From: Entrophospora sp. SA101
Lineage: Eukaryota; Glomeromycota; Glomeromycetes; Entrophosporales; Entrophosporaceae
Direction of reading: 5' to 3'
DNA: 15,310 bases
Assembly: GCA_958430865.1 (NCBI GenBank)
Contig: CAUDNR010000157.1
Coordinates: 1-15,310, forward strand
Below are positions 1 through 7,925 of this stretch, piece after piece (within the stretch, counting starts at the first letter, position 1; each line of letters opens with the position of its first letter). Made by a program: the position numbers and the translations under genes. A model generated the notes under the pieces. It was given only the letters and a program-made list of their open reading frames with translations, searched no databases and was not told where the DNA came from.

Positions 1-365
1 TCACATTACAAATGACTAAATTTTGATCCCTGAAATTCTTGGTAATACCAATGTTCACTTTGTCTGGTTTTGTTGCATTATGCCCCAAGAATTACAGCAC
101 CATTAGAGGTATTTTGAAGAAAGAACAAGGTGAAAAAATTGTTCCTTACATTTTCAAAATAAATTAAACACAAAAAATAAATGCAAAAGCCTGATTGTGA
201 TAATTGATTTGGAAGAAGATGATAGTGTTGTCTTTGACTTCTAAAAATAAACTATATGGGTTAAATTATAATTAGATCTGATGACAAGGCTCTTGTCTTG
301 CAAAATAAAATTGGTATACACACACTAATGGTAACGAATATTATTATATTTATTTCCATGTATAT
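1..365. other. Intergenic, no supported gene
   Basis: This is AT-rich sequence left of the first palindromic element. A 38-codon ATG reading frame lies at 51-167 on the plus strand, and its frame is open upstream to 27. Its composition is mildly protein-like, but no AG acceptor lies in bases 1-60 that would make it a last exon. It is not called as a gene. Confidence 0.5.
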
Positions 366-543
366 CATCAGGAAAATAGGTACAAATATTATGCATATAT
401 AATACGTAATTGCAGGGATTAAGCATATAATATATGTACAATTTGCATACATAAAAAAATACGTGATTTGTATGCATATTATATGCTTAATCCCTGCAAT
501 TGTGTATTATATACACATAATATTTGTACCCATTTTCCTGATG
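366..543. mobile_element. 178-bp palindromic MITE-like element, copy 1
   Basis: The whole element is one long imperfect palindrome. It begins CATCAGGAAAATAGGTAC and ends with the complementary GTACCCATTTTCCTGATG. The arms meet at a short centre near 451-460 with an A7 run, so the strand can fold into a hairpin of about 80 bp. There is no coding capacity; a short open frame across it on the minus strand is only a by-product of the AT-rich arms. Copy 2 (648-825) has exactly the same length. A target site duplication is not evident, so the superfamily is unknown. The call of a foldback or MITE-type repeat rests on the second copy and the sharp shared ends. Confidence 0.8.
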
Positions 544-647
544 TAGTTCTTCTGCCACACCTCAGTTTAATCCAAAACCTTCACGAAATGGTTAAAATAT
601 AAACATTTAATATAAATATTAGTTTATAAACTTCAAAAATATCATAT

Positions 648-825
648 CATCAGGAAAATGGGTACAAATATTATGCGTATATAATACGCAATTGCAGGGA
701 TTAAGCATATAATATGTGTACAAATCGTGTATTTTTTTATGTATGCAAATTGTACATATATGATATGCTTAATCCCTGGAATTGCATATTATATACGCAT
801 AATATTTGTACCTATTTTCTTGATG
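648..825. mobile_element. 178-bp palindromic MITE-like element, copy 2 (inverted)
   Basis: Same length and ends as the element at 366-543, 104 bp away. The central segment of this copy is the reverse complement of that of copy 1, and single-base markers agree: the AAAATGGG arm is on the left here but on the right in copy 1. The two copies therefore sit in opposite orientation. The right end reads TTCTTGATG instead of TTCCTGATG. No open reading frame and no clear target duplication were seen. Confidence 0.8.
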
Positions 826-843
826 CTTATAGTAATTGTAATA

Positions 844-940
844 GTAATAGGGCTGACAGCATAATATTATTATAAAATAATATTCTATCACCATAGAAAA
901 CCATCATACATTCATACAATGAAATTGCACAACACTGACT
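844..940 (+). repeat. Direct repeat unit A
   Basis: This segment starts TAATAGGGCTGACAGC and ends around GAAATTGCACAAC. It recurs, diverged, at 1064-1313. Shared landmarks in the same order are TAATAGGG, TATC/TGACAGC, an ATAATATTATTAT tract, a CACCA-AGAAAA block, CATACATT, CATTCATAC and GAAATTGCACAAC. It may be a second small non-autonomous repeat family or a local duplication. Confidence 0.55.
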
Positions 941-1063
941 ATAATAACTACTATATAATAACAAGGGATTTAAATAATCATATATAACATGATAATCAGG
1001 TTTTTTCTGATAATGAAATAGTATTATGACCCCAGTTACAACATCTGGTAATCCATTAATTAT

Positions 1064-1313
1064 ATAATAGGGTTATCAGCTTAATAATAATATTATTATT
1101 ATAGGATTTTACAAAGTAATATTTTGTCACCACAGAAAATCATTGTTCCTGATACATCATACATTTGTACATTCATACGTACGTATGTACGTACATATGT
1201 AAAATTTCCTCGTACAGATGTACGACCACAACAAAACTGTACGAACTCAATGGTACGAAGTCAGTTGTACGTACAAAGATTCTTCTCATACAGCGAAATT
1301 GCACAACCCTGGC
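1064..1313 (+). repeat. Direct repeat unit A', expanded by an inserted GTAC-rich block
   Basis: Diverged second copy of 844-940. Between its CATTCATAC and GAAATTGCACAAC landmarks it carries roughly 110-120 extra bases that copy A lacks. That extra block is where the GTAC tetramer cluster lies (1167-1274). A 71-codon open frame over this block has no protein-like features and is not called. Confidence 0.5.
1167..1274. repeat. GTAC-rich block
   Basis: Ten GTAC tetramers fall in 108 bp, starting at 1167, 1179, 1187, 1191, 1212, 1220, 1239, 1253, 1267 and 1271. Several sit in a TGTACG or CGTACG context, and some abut as GTACGTAC. GTAC is self-complementary, so the block is also rich in small palindromes. 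Function is unknown. Confidence 0.6.
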
Positions 1314-1323
1314 TGAGACTTTC

Positions 1324-1882
1324 TCTGGTTTCATCATAATGTAGAACAGATAAGTTTTGAATCACTTACCTTTCACACACCTGCTCATATTTTACAAGAA
1401 TTTCATGACAATATTCTTTCTGGCTTTATTTTATAATAGCAGGCAATGGTGAGAAATTAGGTTGTACAGAAAACATGTGGATCATGATGTGGTTGGTTGT
1501 TTGCTCAATGATCATTATGTAACAAACAATAAGATGTTTATTATTCACAGAGCATGTATTTTCTGATGCAAAAAACTACCTTTTCATGTTTGAAGTCAGA
1601 ACAAAAATATAATATTTCATTATTAAGAGTGCCAACTACATGTGTGAAGAATTTCATTGCTGACAATATTTCTCATTCAAGAATATGTAGCAATGATCAT
1701 TAGCATACATGCATTGAAAAATTGCAAACCCAATATGAGCAAACTTTATTGGAAGCATTATTATTATTGTTATTTTTGCAAACTTTATTATTTTTTGATT
1801 ATATCAATGCTGTTAGGTAAATTATAATACATCAGAGAGGAAATATAAAAGTGATGAGCAAATCCAACCTGAAATTAGCAAT
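1324..1882. other. Intergenic, 3' flank of the CRN gene
   Basis: No gene seen. The segment holds A/T runs, a short ATT-rich tract near 1757-1772, and a duplicated GCAAACTTTATT string near 1739 and 1779, close to the end of the minus-strand gene at 1883. Confidence 0.6.
1784..1789 (-). promoter_or_regulatory. Candidate polyadenylation signal of the CRN gene
   Basis: A minus-strand AATAAA lies about 94 bp past the stop codon at 1883. A second AATAAA is at 1745-1750. Such hexamers are common by chance in AT-rich DNA, so this is positional inference only. Confidence 0.3.
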
Positions 1883-3965
1883 TTAAAAAATCCTCTCAAG
1901 CTCTTGAATTAATTTGTCATAGTCTAATTCCTCTATTGCATTATAAATACTGTCCCATACATCTGATTTTCCACAACCACTCCAGAAATTTAACAATGTC
2001 TGTGCTCGTTTTTTAATATCATAATCTTTATCAAAGGGAGACCTATCCAGTGATGGTCTATGGATCATTAAATAAAATGAACGCACAAAACACATCAAGT
2101 CAACTTTTGGCCCATAAATGATCTCTTCCCCATTGATTAATGATTCCAGGACTTCATTTGGCATACATTCCAATGCACCTGCAAATTTAGTACTTTCAGA
2201 ATTACTTGTACTATATCCCCAATCAATAATAAGAATATTTTCACTTAAATCATCAAAATTGCAAAGAAAGTTATATTTCCTAAGATCTCTATGTATAATT
2301 CCACATGAATGAACATCTCGGAGGGTGGTAATGATGTCTTTGATATCTTTCTTTCTCAAATTATTAACTTTCACACCATGTGAGGTAATAACAAGTGTGT
2401 TATAATTGTTAAATAGGATCTTTGGAATATAAGGTGAATTAAGAGTTGACAATTTTTCCAATACATCTTTTTCCCTTTCAAAACAAAGTAGATATTCCAC
2501 CTTTTTTGCCATTTTTACAACCACAAATTCATCATTATGCTTTCCCTCATATACAACACTAGTTCTACCCACACCAGCAGATCGAACCAGATTTACAGTT
2601 TCACTGCCAAATTTTAATGATGGTTCTATCCATCCCAGTTCACTTGGTGAGCTTTCCATAAATGTTACCAGGTATTTCCACCCATTATTATTACTGCTGT
2701 TGTATTCCATAGGTTGGGGTGCTATGTATTCATATTTGAACTGAGTGATTGACTTTTGATAGTTATCAACTTTAGACACCTTATAGATATTAATTGTAAT
2801 ACAATCTGTCAACACTACAAATACAAAATTTCGCTGTGGCTGAAGTTGCAGTAGTTTTTCACCATATGATACTGCTTGTCCTATTTGTGCATTGCTAAAA
2901 TTTGCACTAGTTAGCTTCTTTATCTCACCAATGGCTATAACATTTAAGTAATCTAAATGTGAATATCTTGGAATGAGTACAAAATCTGGTTTTCGAGTTG
3001 CCAGTACTGGTGAATTACGTGTATCTTCAACAATAAGCTTAAGCTTGCTTTTTAAAGGTCCATAATTTTTTAGTACATTGCATTCGCTCATAAAGTAATC
3101 TTGTATTTCCTCTTCATCTACATCTGCATCTTTGTTAGGCGGATTTGAAAACTTTCCAGGTGTTTTTGATTTGGTACTTGTGGTCACATTGAGTGGAAAG
3201 TCAATTTGGGTTCCATTTTCTCGCACTTCTTTGCCCTTATCAGTTTCTGTTGCAATACCTAAACACAAAACATTAATGGTGTTTGCAGAAATGGTTGATG
3301 GACCAGATGAATAGCATACCTGATGAATAGAGCGATTGATCCATAGCATTTTGTACCTTCCTAAAACCACTTTCCACTTTATTATCAACATTTCTAAAAC
3401 CACTTTCCACTTTATTATCAACATTTCTAAAACCACTTTCCAATTTATTATCAACACTTTCCACTTTATTATTAAGTTCCTCGATCAGGGAAAATACATC
3501 AGTGGAGTTACCTTGCCCTGTTAACAAAAGAATTTAATATTACATAAGAATAAATATCTGGTATTATTATGGAAGAGAAATCAAGCCAAATCACATTCAC
3601 TTGCATTTGACTAATTTTCTTACAACTCACTTACCAGAGGGCTGTTTGACAATAATATGAATAGAAGCATCTGCGATGTTCTCGGTAAATACATCACAAA
3701 TTTTTCTAGTAGGGATTGACAATTTTAATTTATCTTGTATGTCTTTGAGGAAAATGTCAACCTCCATGGCATCTTCATCAATTGGAATGTTTACTTTCCA
3801 CAGCACAATCTCAGCTGCATCAGTATTGGTGAATGTATTAGGTCTCTTCCCCTTGATTTTTTCCTTGAGGTCACTAACATCATCATCTGTTCCAGCAATA
3901 ACTTTAAAAGCTTTCTCTTTAGAGCCACCCTCAACGAGGCAAAAAAGTATTTTGTTATTGGACAT
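1883..3965 (-). CDS. Crinkler (CRN)-type protein: ubiquitin-like header, coiled coil, PD-(D/E)XK nuclease-like and protein kinase-like domains
   Basis: The gene has three exons: 3965-3635, 3517-3320 and 3258-1883. The introns are 117 bp (GTAAGT...ACAG) and 61 bp (GTATGC...TTAG), both phase 1, and the protein is 634 aa. ATG 3965 is the start; an in-frame TAA lies upstream at 4005-4007 with no ATG between. Residues 1-110 match the CRN N-terminal header: LFCLVEGG near the start, VSDLKEKIK, VLWKVNIP, and IHIIVKQPS standing where HVLVVVP normally closes the header. Residues about 121-170 are a coiled coil with 11-residue VDNKVESGFRN units. Residues about 225-345 look like a PD-(D/E)XK nuclease: P267-D268, then E288-x-K290, then QIGQAVSYG. 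Residues about 400-600 are kinase-like: GVG 405-407, K425, HRD 499-501, N506, DWG 522-524 and MPNE 542-545. The catalytic residues of both domains are present. No signal peptide is seen. CRN proteins are known as effectors in oomycetes and chytrids and are numerous in mycorrhizal fungi. A host-nuclear role here is inference. Confidence 0.88.
3361..3458 (-). repeat. 33-bp in-frame tandem repeat, three units, in CRN exon 2
   Basis: Units lie at 3361-3393, 3394-3426 and 3427-3458/9. The first two are identical and the third differs by a few bases; a partial fourth unit follows to about 3476. Each unit encodes 11 residues of the coiled coil (VDNKVESGFRN), residues about 132-164. Because 33 is a multiple of three, gain or loss of units preserves the frame. 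Near-identity suggests recent expansion. Confidence 0.9.
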
Positions 3966-4071
3966 GGCTATTTGTACTTGTTCCAAATAACGCGAAAATG
4001 ATTTTTAATGTCACAGAACCAGCACGGCTAAATTTTTCCAAATATGTGTATTACATCTACAGTATAACCTT

Positions 4072-4131
4072 GTCATAACGAAGGTATGGTACCAACAACT
4101 TAAATTCGTTGTGACAAAACTTCGTTGTGAC
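4072..4131. repeat. Left subterminal repeats of the Tigger element
   Basis: Two copies of TTCGTTGTGAC lie at 4105-4115 and 4121-4131. One inverted, slightly changed copy (GTCATAACGAA) lies at 4072-4082 inside the terminal repeat. They match the array at the other end and are plausible transposase binding sites by analogy with other pogo-like elements. Confidence 0.75.
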
Positions 4132-4243
4132 GATCGGGATCTATGATTTTTTATTGTACGACAAAAACTTTTTTATTACAAAAATAAACATAAATATAAT
4201 AATATACCAACATAAATATGATAATGACAAAATGTAAAAATTT

Positions 4244-5895
4244 TTATTTGAAAAATGATTTAATGCTAGTTTGTGTTTGTTTTTTAATTCTTAATAATCC
4301 CAATTTTCTTTTTAATGATTTAAGAGTTTTAGTTTCGTTGTAATCAATCTCAATATCACCTTGTTGAAGAAAATCGTACACTGTTTCAATGGCAGCAATA
4401 GCATCACTAATTGAAACTTTAGTCTTAGATGTGGATGTACTACTTTCACCAGTTTCTTCTTCTACTGCTGGAATAAATGAAGCAATAATTTCTTCTTCTG
4501 TTATCATTTCATTGTCTTCCACCTCATCATCAATTGAAATATATTCTTCTACTGCTAATGGCGAAGTAAACTGTAATGTATTGATTAAAATATTGATTTC
4601 ATTATTTTGGTTGTTTGAAATATCTTCTATTATATTTATAGAATTTTCTATTTCTTCATTAGATAGTTCCCCATCTAATAAAGGAATAATCCCAGTTTTT
4701 TTCCAACAATTAAAAATAGTTGTTGATGTGACACTATTCCAGGACTTAGCAACATAATCTATTGCTTTTTTGATATCAATTGGTTTTGGATCTATACCAG
4801 TTTGTGCTAGATCATAATTTTTAATTTTCTTTTTAAGAAATAATTTTCTATAGTTTGCCTACAATTTATTAATTATTAACATCAATGTAATTTAATATTA
4901 ACATTGAAACTAAAGAAATTACAAACCTTGAAACTATGAATTATTCCAGCGTCACATGGTTGTAGATGTGCAGTTGTATTTGGAGGAAGGTAATGAATTT
5001 TTACATTTGTTAACTCTAAATTATCCATTAAATTATGAGTTGGGGCATTATCAACGAGCAATAATATATTTCTATTTTCAAGATGCATTTTATTATTCAA
5101 ATTTTTTAGGTAATCATTCCATATTGTAAGCTGCATCCATGCCTTACTGTTCCAATAATAATCAACAGGCAATGTACTTTTATCAACTCCTCTTAATGGT
5201 CTTGGGGTCTGATATTTATGAATAAATAAAGGTTTTAATTTTTCTGTTCCAATAGAATTGCATGTTAACAATACTGTTACTCTATCTTTGTTTTGCTTTA
5301 TGCCTAGAATAGGTCCACTTGATAATCCACGATTTGGTTCCATTTTCCAAAAGAGACCAGTTTCATCACAGTTAAAAATATCTTCCAATCTGTAATCTTT
5401 AAGTATATTTCTTAACTCTATTCTCATTTGAGGGATTTGTTCTATGGGGGCACTTTGAGATTCTCCATGCTTGTTATATTCTTGAATTGAGTATCTTTGT
5501 TTAAAATTATGAAGCCAACCAGATGATGCTTTAAAGTTATTTACTTCTAATAATTCTGCAAACCTTAAAGCTTTTTCCTGTATAATAGAACCAGTGATTG
5601 TTAAATTACATTCAAGAGCCTTTTCAATCCATAATATCAAGGGTCCATCAATCTTAGAAGTAGATAAAGTACTTGTTCTTTTTAATCTTGCTTGATAGGA
5701 ATTTAGGTCAGTACTAAGCCATCTTTCAGGATCTTTTAATATGTCACTCACTTGACCTTGACTGATACCATATCTTGCTGCTAATTCAACGTTTTTTGGT
5801 TCAGGTTTATTTTTTTTTAATAAGCAAATCTCTCTTTTTTGTTGTGCTGTAATAAAGTTTTGTTTTTTAGATGATGATGATTGTTCTTGTGACAT
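4244..5895 (-). CDS. Tigger/pogo-type transposase (DDE_1, CENP-B-like HTH)
   Basis: Two exons, 5895-4927 and 4858-4244, are joined across a 68-bp GT-AG intron (GTTTGT...TTGTAG, phase 0). The product is 527 aa. The splice turns HSFK followed by intron-coded residues into HSFKANYRKLF, the usual continuation after the third catalytic Asp in this family. Residues about 12-60 form a psq-type helix-turn-helix and about 72-138 a CENP-B-type second DNA-binding domain (GWLHNFKQRYSI). The DDE_1 catalytic core begins near 170: D177 in FNCDETGLFW, D282 in LLLVDNAPTH and D315 in LQPCDAGIIHSFK, so 32 residues separate the last two. An acidic stretch follows (residues about 425-455). The C-terminus ends QTSIKSFFK, a fit to the PCNA-interacting PIP-box consensus (Q-x-x-I-x-x-F-F). 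No stop or frameshift was found. It acts in the nucleus on the ends of its own element. Confidence 0.94.
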
Positions 5896-5970
5896 TTTTT
5901 TAAAAATTCATAACAAACCATTCAAACAACAAGACTTGTATTTATATCTTAGAATTTCATAAATCACAGA

Positions 5971-6240
5971 AATAATCATATGTTTTATTACAATTTTGCA
6001 AAAATAATTTGTTTTATTACAATTTTTATTACAATTTTGCAAAAATAATAATCATACATTTGTTTTATTACAATTTATGCAAAAATAATCATACGTTCAT
6101 TTTATTATATACAATTTTGCAAAAATAATAATCATACATTTGTTTTATTACAATTTATGCAAAAATAATCATATGTTCATTTTATTATATGATTTTCACA
6201 AAAATAATCATATGTTTTACAATTTCCGCAGAAATAATTA
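5971..6240. repeat. AT-rich tandem repeats upstream of the transposase gene
   Basis: An 80-bp unit is repeated about twice (6041-6120 and 6121-6200, aligned on ATCATACATT at 6051 and 6131), with partial units on both sides. The unit is itself made of two related halves of about 40 bp containing TTTTATTACAATTT and GCAAAAATAATCATA. It lies 75-345 bp upstream of the transposase ATG (minus strand), where promoter sequence would be expected. Confidence 0.8.
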
Positions 6241-6275
6241 TTAGTACATTTTTTTTGTTGATCATTTCAGGTGAC

Positions 6276-6450
6276 TTCGTTGTAACGCGATTAGTAACTA
6301 TATCAAAAAATCTCTACCAAAACTTCGTTGTCGGTATAATGCGATTTATTAATAAAATTCGGTGTAACAAAAGTTTTTTATTATTAAAAAAAAAAAAAAA
6401 TCTCAAAATTCGCTGTGACAAAAATTCGTTGTGACAAAATTCGTTGTGAC
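6276..6450 (+). repeat. Right subterminal repeat array of the Tigger element
   Basis: Six copies of TTCGTTGTGAC or near variants start at 6276, 6324, 6358, 6409, 6425 and 6440, all in the same direction. The last two are perfect and lie 15 bp apart next to the terminal repeat. A run of A bases around 6387-6400 interrupts the array. These are likely transposase recognition sites (inference). Confidence 0.75.
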
Positions 6451-6464
6451 AAGGTTTGACTGTA

Positions 6465-6866
6465 TAGTGTAATCCATATACATGTGAAAATAAGGAAAAT
6501 AAACATTATAATTTTAATAACAATTATGATGGTAACGATGACAAAGTCACGTATTATATAACATAAAAATTAAAATGATAATTCCACCAAAAGACTGAAC
6601 AATCAATCTCAAGATGGATAAACCAAGGATTCAGTAATATCAAGGTAATAAAATCCAAGGGTTCCATTCCCAACACAAATTAAATTACGATTTAATTTGT
6701 TGAAAGGAAAGTATATCATGATTAATGGCTTAAGTGTACATGGGCATTTAATCAATTACAAATATATAGAATATTATTATTATTTAATTATTCACATATG
6801 TATATGATTATTTGATATTACTTAAATAAATAAAAAAGAAAAAAAAATTAAAATGATATAATAAAA
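6465..6866. other. Intergenic, between the Tigger element and the DUF4419 gene
   Basis: This stretch of about 400 bp is very AT-rich and has no open frame of interest. It includes the 3' flank of the minus-strand DUF4419 gene and an ATT/TAA-rich tract at about 6765-6860. No recognised element was seen. Confidence 0.6.
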
Positions 6867-7916
6867 TTAATATGCTAGTTCTTCATCGGCTTGTTTTTCA
6901 GCTAGTTCTTCATTATTGTCAGCAACCACCCAACTAATTACGGGCGAAACAATAACTTCTATATTACCATCATTGTTGCTAACGATTTCTTGTTTGTAGC
7001 CTATAAAACCAGTAATAAGTTGTAACTTTAAATCATCAAATCCAAAAGGTACACTAACTCGACCGTAAGGTAAATCATATAAGTTCACAATTCCTCCTAA
7101 AGGATGGCCAGCACGGTTGTAAGGAAAGAATGTAGCAATCCAACCAGTTAAAGATTTTTGTCCACCAGAGCCATAACGTTTATAAGTGAAAGCTTTACTC
7201 CAAAAATCTTCATATATTTCACCTTTATAAGTTGAAACAAATTGCCAAATAATTGGATCTAATTTGTTTAACCAAAAGTCTAAATCCAAATTTAATTTAC
7301 GTAATCGAAATAACTTTTCTTGAATTTTCATCCAATCTTCTAAAGTACCAGTTAAAGTAATCTTTGGAATTCCACATCCAAGCGTCATACCATAACTAAA
7401 ATAGGCTTTAACAGTATCTAATAATACGATATTACTAGAAGTTTTTGTAGTAGGAGTTGTAGTCGTAAAATTACATTCTAATAATTGTTTTAATTCGACT
7501 TCTTCTTTAACCTGTCTATCTGTTGCATCTGTTAAAATCTCAACTGCTTTGTTCCAATTTCCTACAATACCACTACTAGTTGGACTTAAAATACCTCTAA
7601 CGTTAATGCAAATTTCTTTTTTACCTTCATGATCAACGAACATATAATGATATTTTTCTGAATTAAAATTAATATGATGACTGACTCCTTGAGCAATAGT
7701 TAACCAAACATCATCCGGAGAAATTTTTAAATGCTGATGTTCATTATAAGCTTGCAAGAAAGCGGAGATAAACCCATTTGGAGTTGGAGTATTTTCAACG
7801 ATTTGGGAGTTGGTAGAATTTGGTTCAGAAATTGCGTGAATACTGTTTGATTTTAAAATCTCTTTATATTTATTTTCAATATTAACATGATTTAAAATTT
7901 TGGTTCCGAGTAGCAT
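6867..7916 (-). CDS. DUF4419 family protein
   Basis: Single-exon frame of 349 aa. ATG 7916 is taken as the start; the frame extends three codons further (a GTG at 7925) to an in-frame TGA at 7926-7928, with no other ATG. The family signature is recognised from several blocks: DDVWLTIAQGVSHHIN (about residues 68-83), NVRGILSP, GNWNKAVEIL, YFSYGMTLGCGIPKITLTG (about 172-190), EDWMKIQEKL, FWSKAFTYKRYGSGG and GWIATFFPYN (about 258-267). Together they span most of the protein, as expected for a near full-length DUF4419 protein. The C-terminus is short and acidic. There is no signal peptide or membrane segment. The biochemical function of DUF4419 is unknown; the family occurs in fungi, amoebae and some other eukaryotes and is often multicopy in mycorrhizal fungi. 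The frame shows no damage. An upstream non-coding or coding exon cannot be excluded. Confidence 0.85.
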   Translation of the reverse strand: MLLGTKILNHVNIENKYKEILKSNSIHAISEPNSTNSQIVENTPTPNGFISAFLQAYNEHQHLKISPDDVWLTIAQGVSHHINFNSEKYHYMFVDHEGKKEICINVRGILSPTSSGIVGNWNKAVEILTDATDRQVKEEVELKQLLECNFTTTTPTTKTSSNIVLLDTVKAYFSYGMTLGCGIPKITLTGTLEDWMKIQEKLFRLRKLNLDLDFWLNKLDPIIWQFVSTYKGEIYEDFWSKAFTYKRYGSGGQKSLTGWIATFFPYNRAGHPLGGIVNLYDLPYGRVSVPFGFDDLKLQLITGFIGYKQEIVSNNDGNIEVIVSPVISWVVADNNEELAEKQADEELAY

Positions 7917-7925
7917 AATGGACAC

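Larger units (their letters stand above)
4060..6462 (-). mobile_element. Complete pogo/Tigger-type DNA transposon (2,403 bp)
   Basis: The left end reads CAGTATAACCTTGTCATAAC and the right end, read inward, is CAGTCAAACCTTGTCACAAC, so the ends are inverted repeats with few mismatches. Both are flanked by TA (4058-4059 and 6463-6464), the target duplication of the Tc1/mariner/pogo superfamily. The only gene inside is an intact transposase on the minus strand (4244-5895). Subterminal arrays of an 11-bp TTCGTTGTGAC motif lie at both ends, and a tandem-repeat tract lies upstream of the transposase. All parts expected of an autonomous copy are present. Whether it moves cannot be judged from one sequence. 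Confidence 0.93.

Noticed and set aside
261..452. 63-codon minus-strand open frame with hydrophobic residues
   Set aside because: It mostly reads through the arm of the palindromic element; Ile/Tyr-rich composition is expected from AT-rich DNA.
1124..1339. 71-codon plus-strand open frame over the GTAC block
   Set aside because: The repeated TYVRTYV-like peptide is a by-product of GTAC repeats; there is no protein-like domain.
3259..3457. Extension of the kinase frame upstream into a repeated MLIIKWKVVLE sequence, giving a 524-aa protein
   Set aside because: This is the wrong-frame reading of the 33-bp coiled-coil repeats and the intron. The spliced model joins the header, coil and kinase frames in phase with good GT-AG sites.
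3361..3476. Regularly spaced repeats resembling a CRISPR array
   Set aside because: The units are contiguous, have no unique spacers, and encode a coiled coil in a eukaryotic gene. The same reasoning excludes the 72-bp and 80-bp arrays.
3966..3986. A start at 3986 for the CRN gene, adding seven residues
   Set aside because: The codon at 3984-3986 is TTG. In a eukaryote the ATG at 3963-3965 is the sensible start and matches the usual length before the LFCLV motif.
3676..4001. Two plus-strand open frames opposite the CRN header
   Set aside because: They are antisense shadows of a well-supported exon with recognisable header motifs.
4389..4757. Plus-strand 122-codon open frame
   Set aside because: It is antisense to exon 2 of the transposase, whose frame is confirmed by the splice and the C-terminal motif.
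6189..6434. 81-codon plus-strand open frame at the right end of the Tigger element
   Set aside because: It lies over tandem repeats, a poly-A run and the subterminal array; Ile/Lys/Phe-rich noise.
7917..7925. A start at 7925 for the DUF4419 gene
   Set aside because: The codon is GTG; the first in-frame ATG is at 7916, and a stop precedes the GTG.
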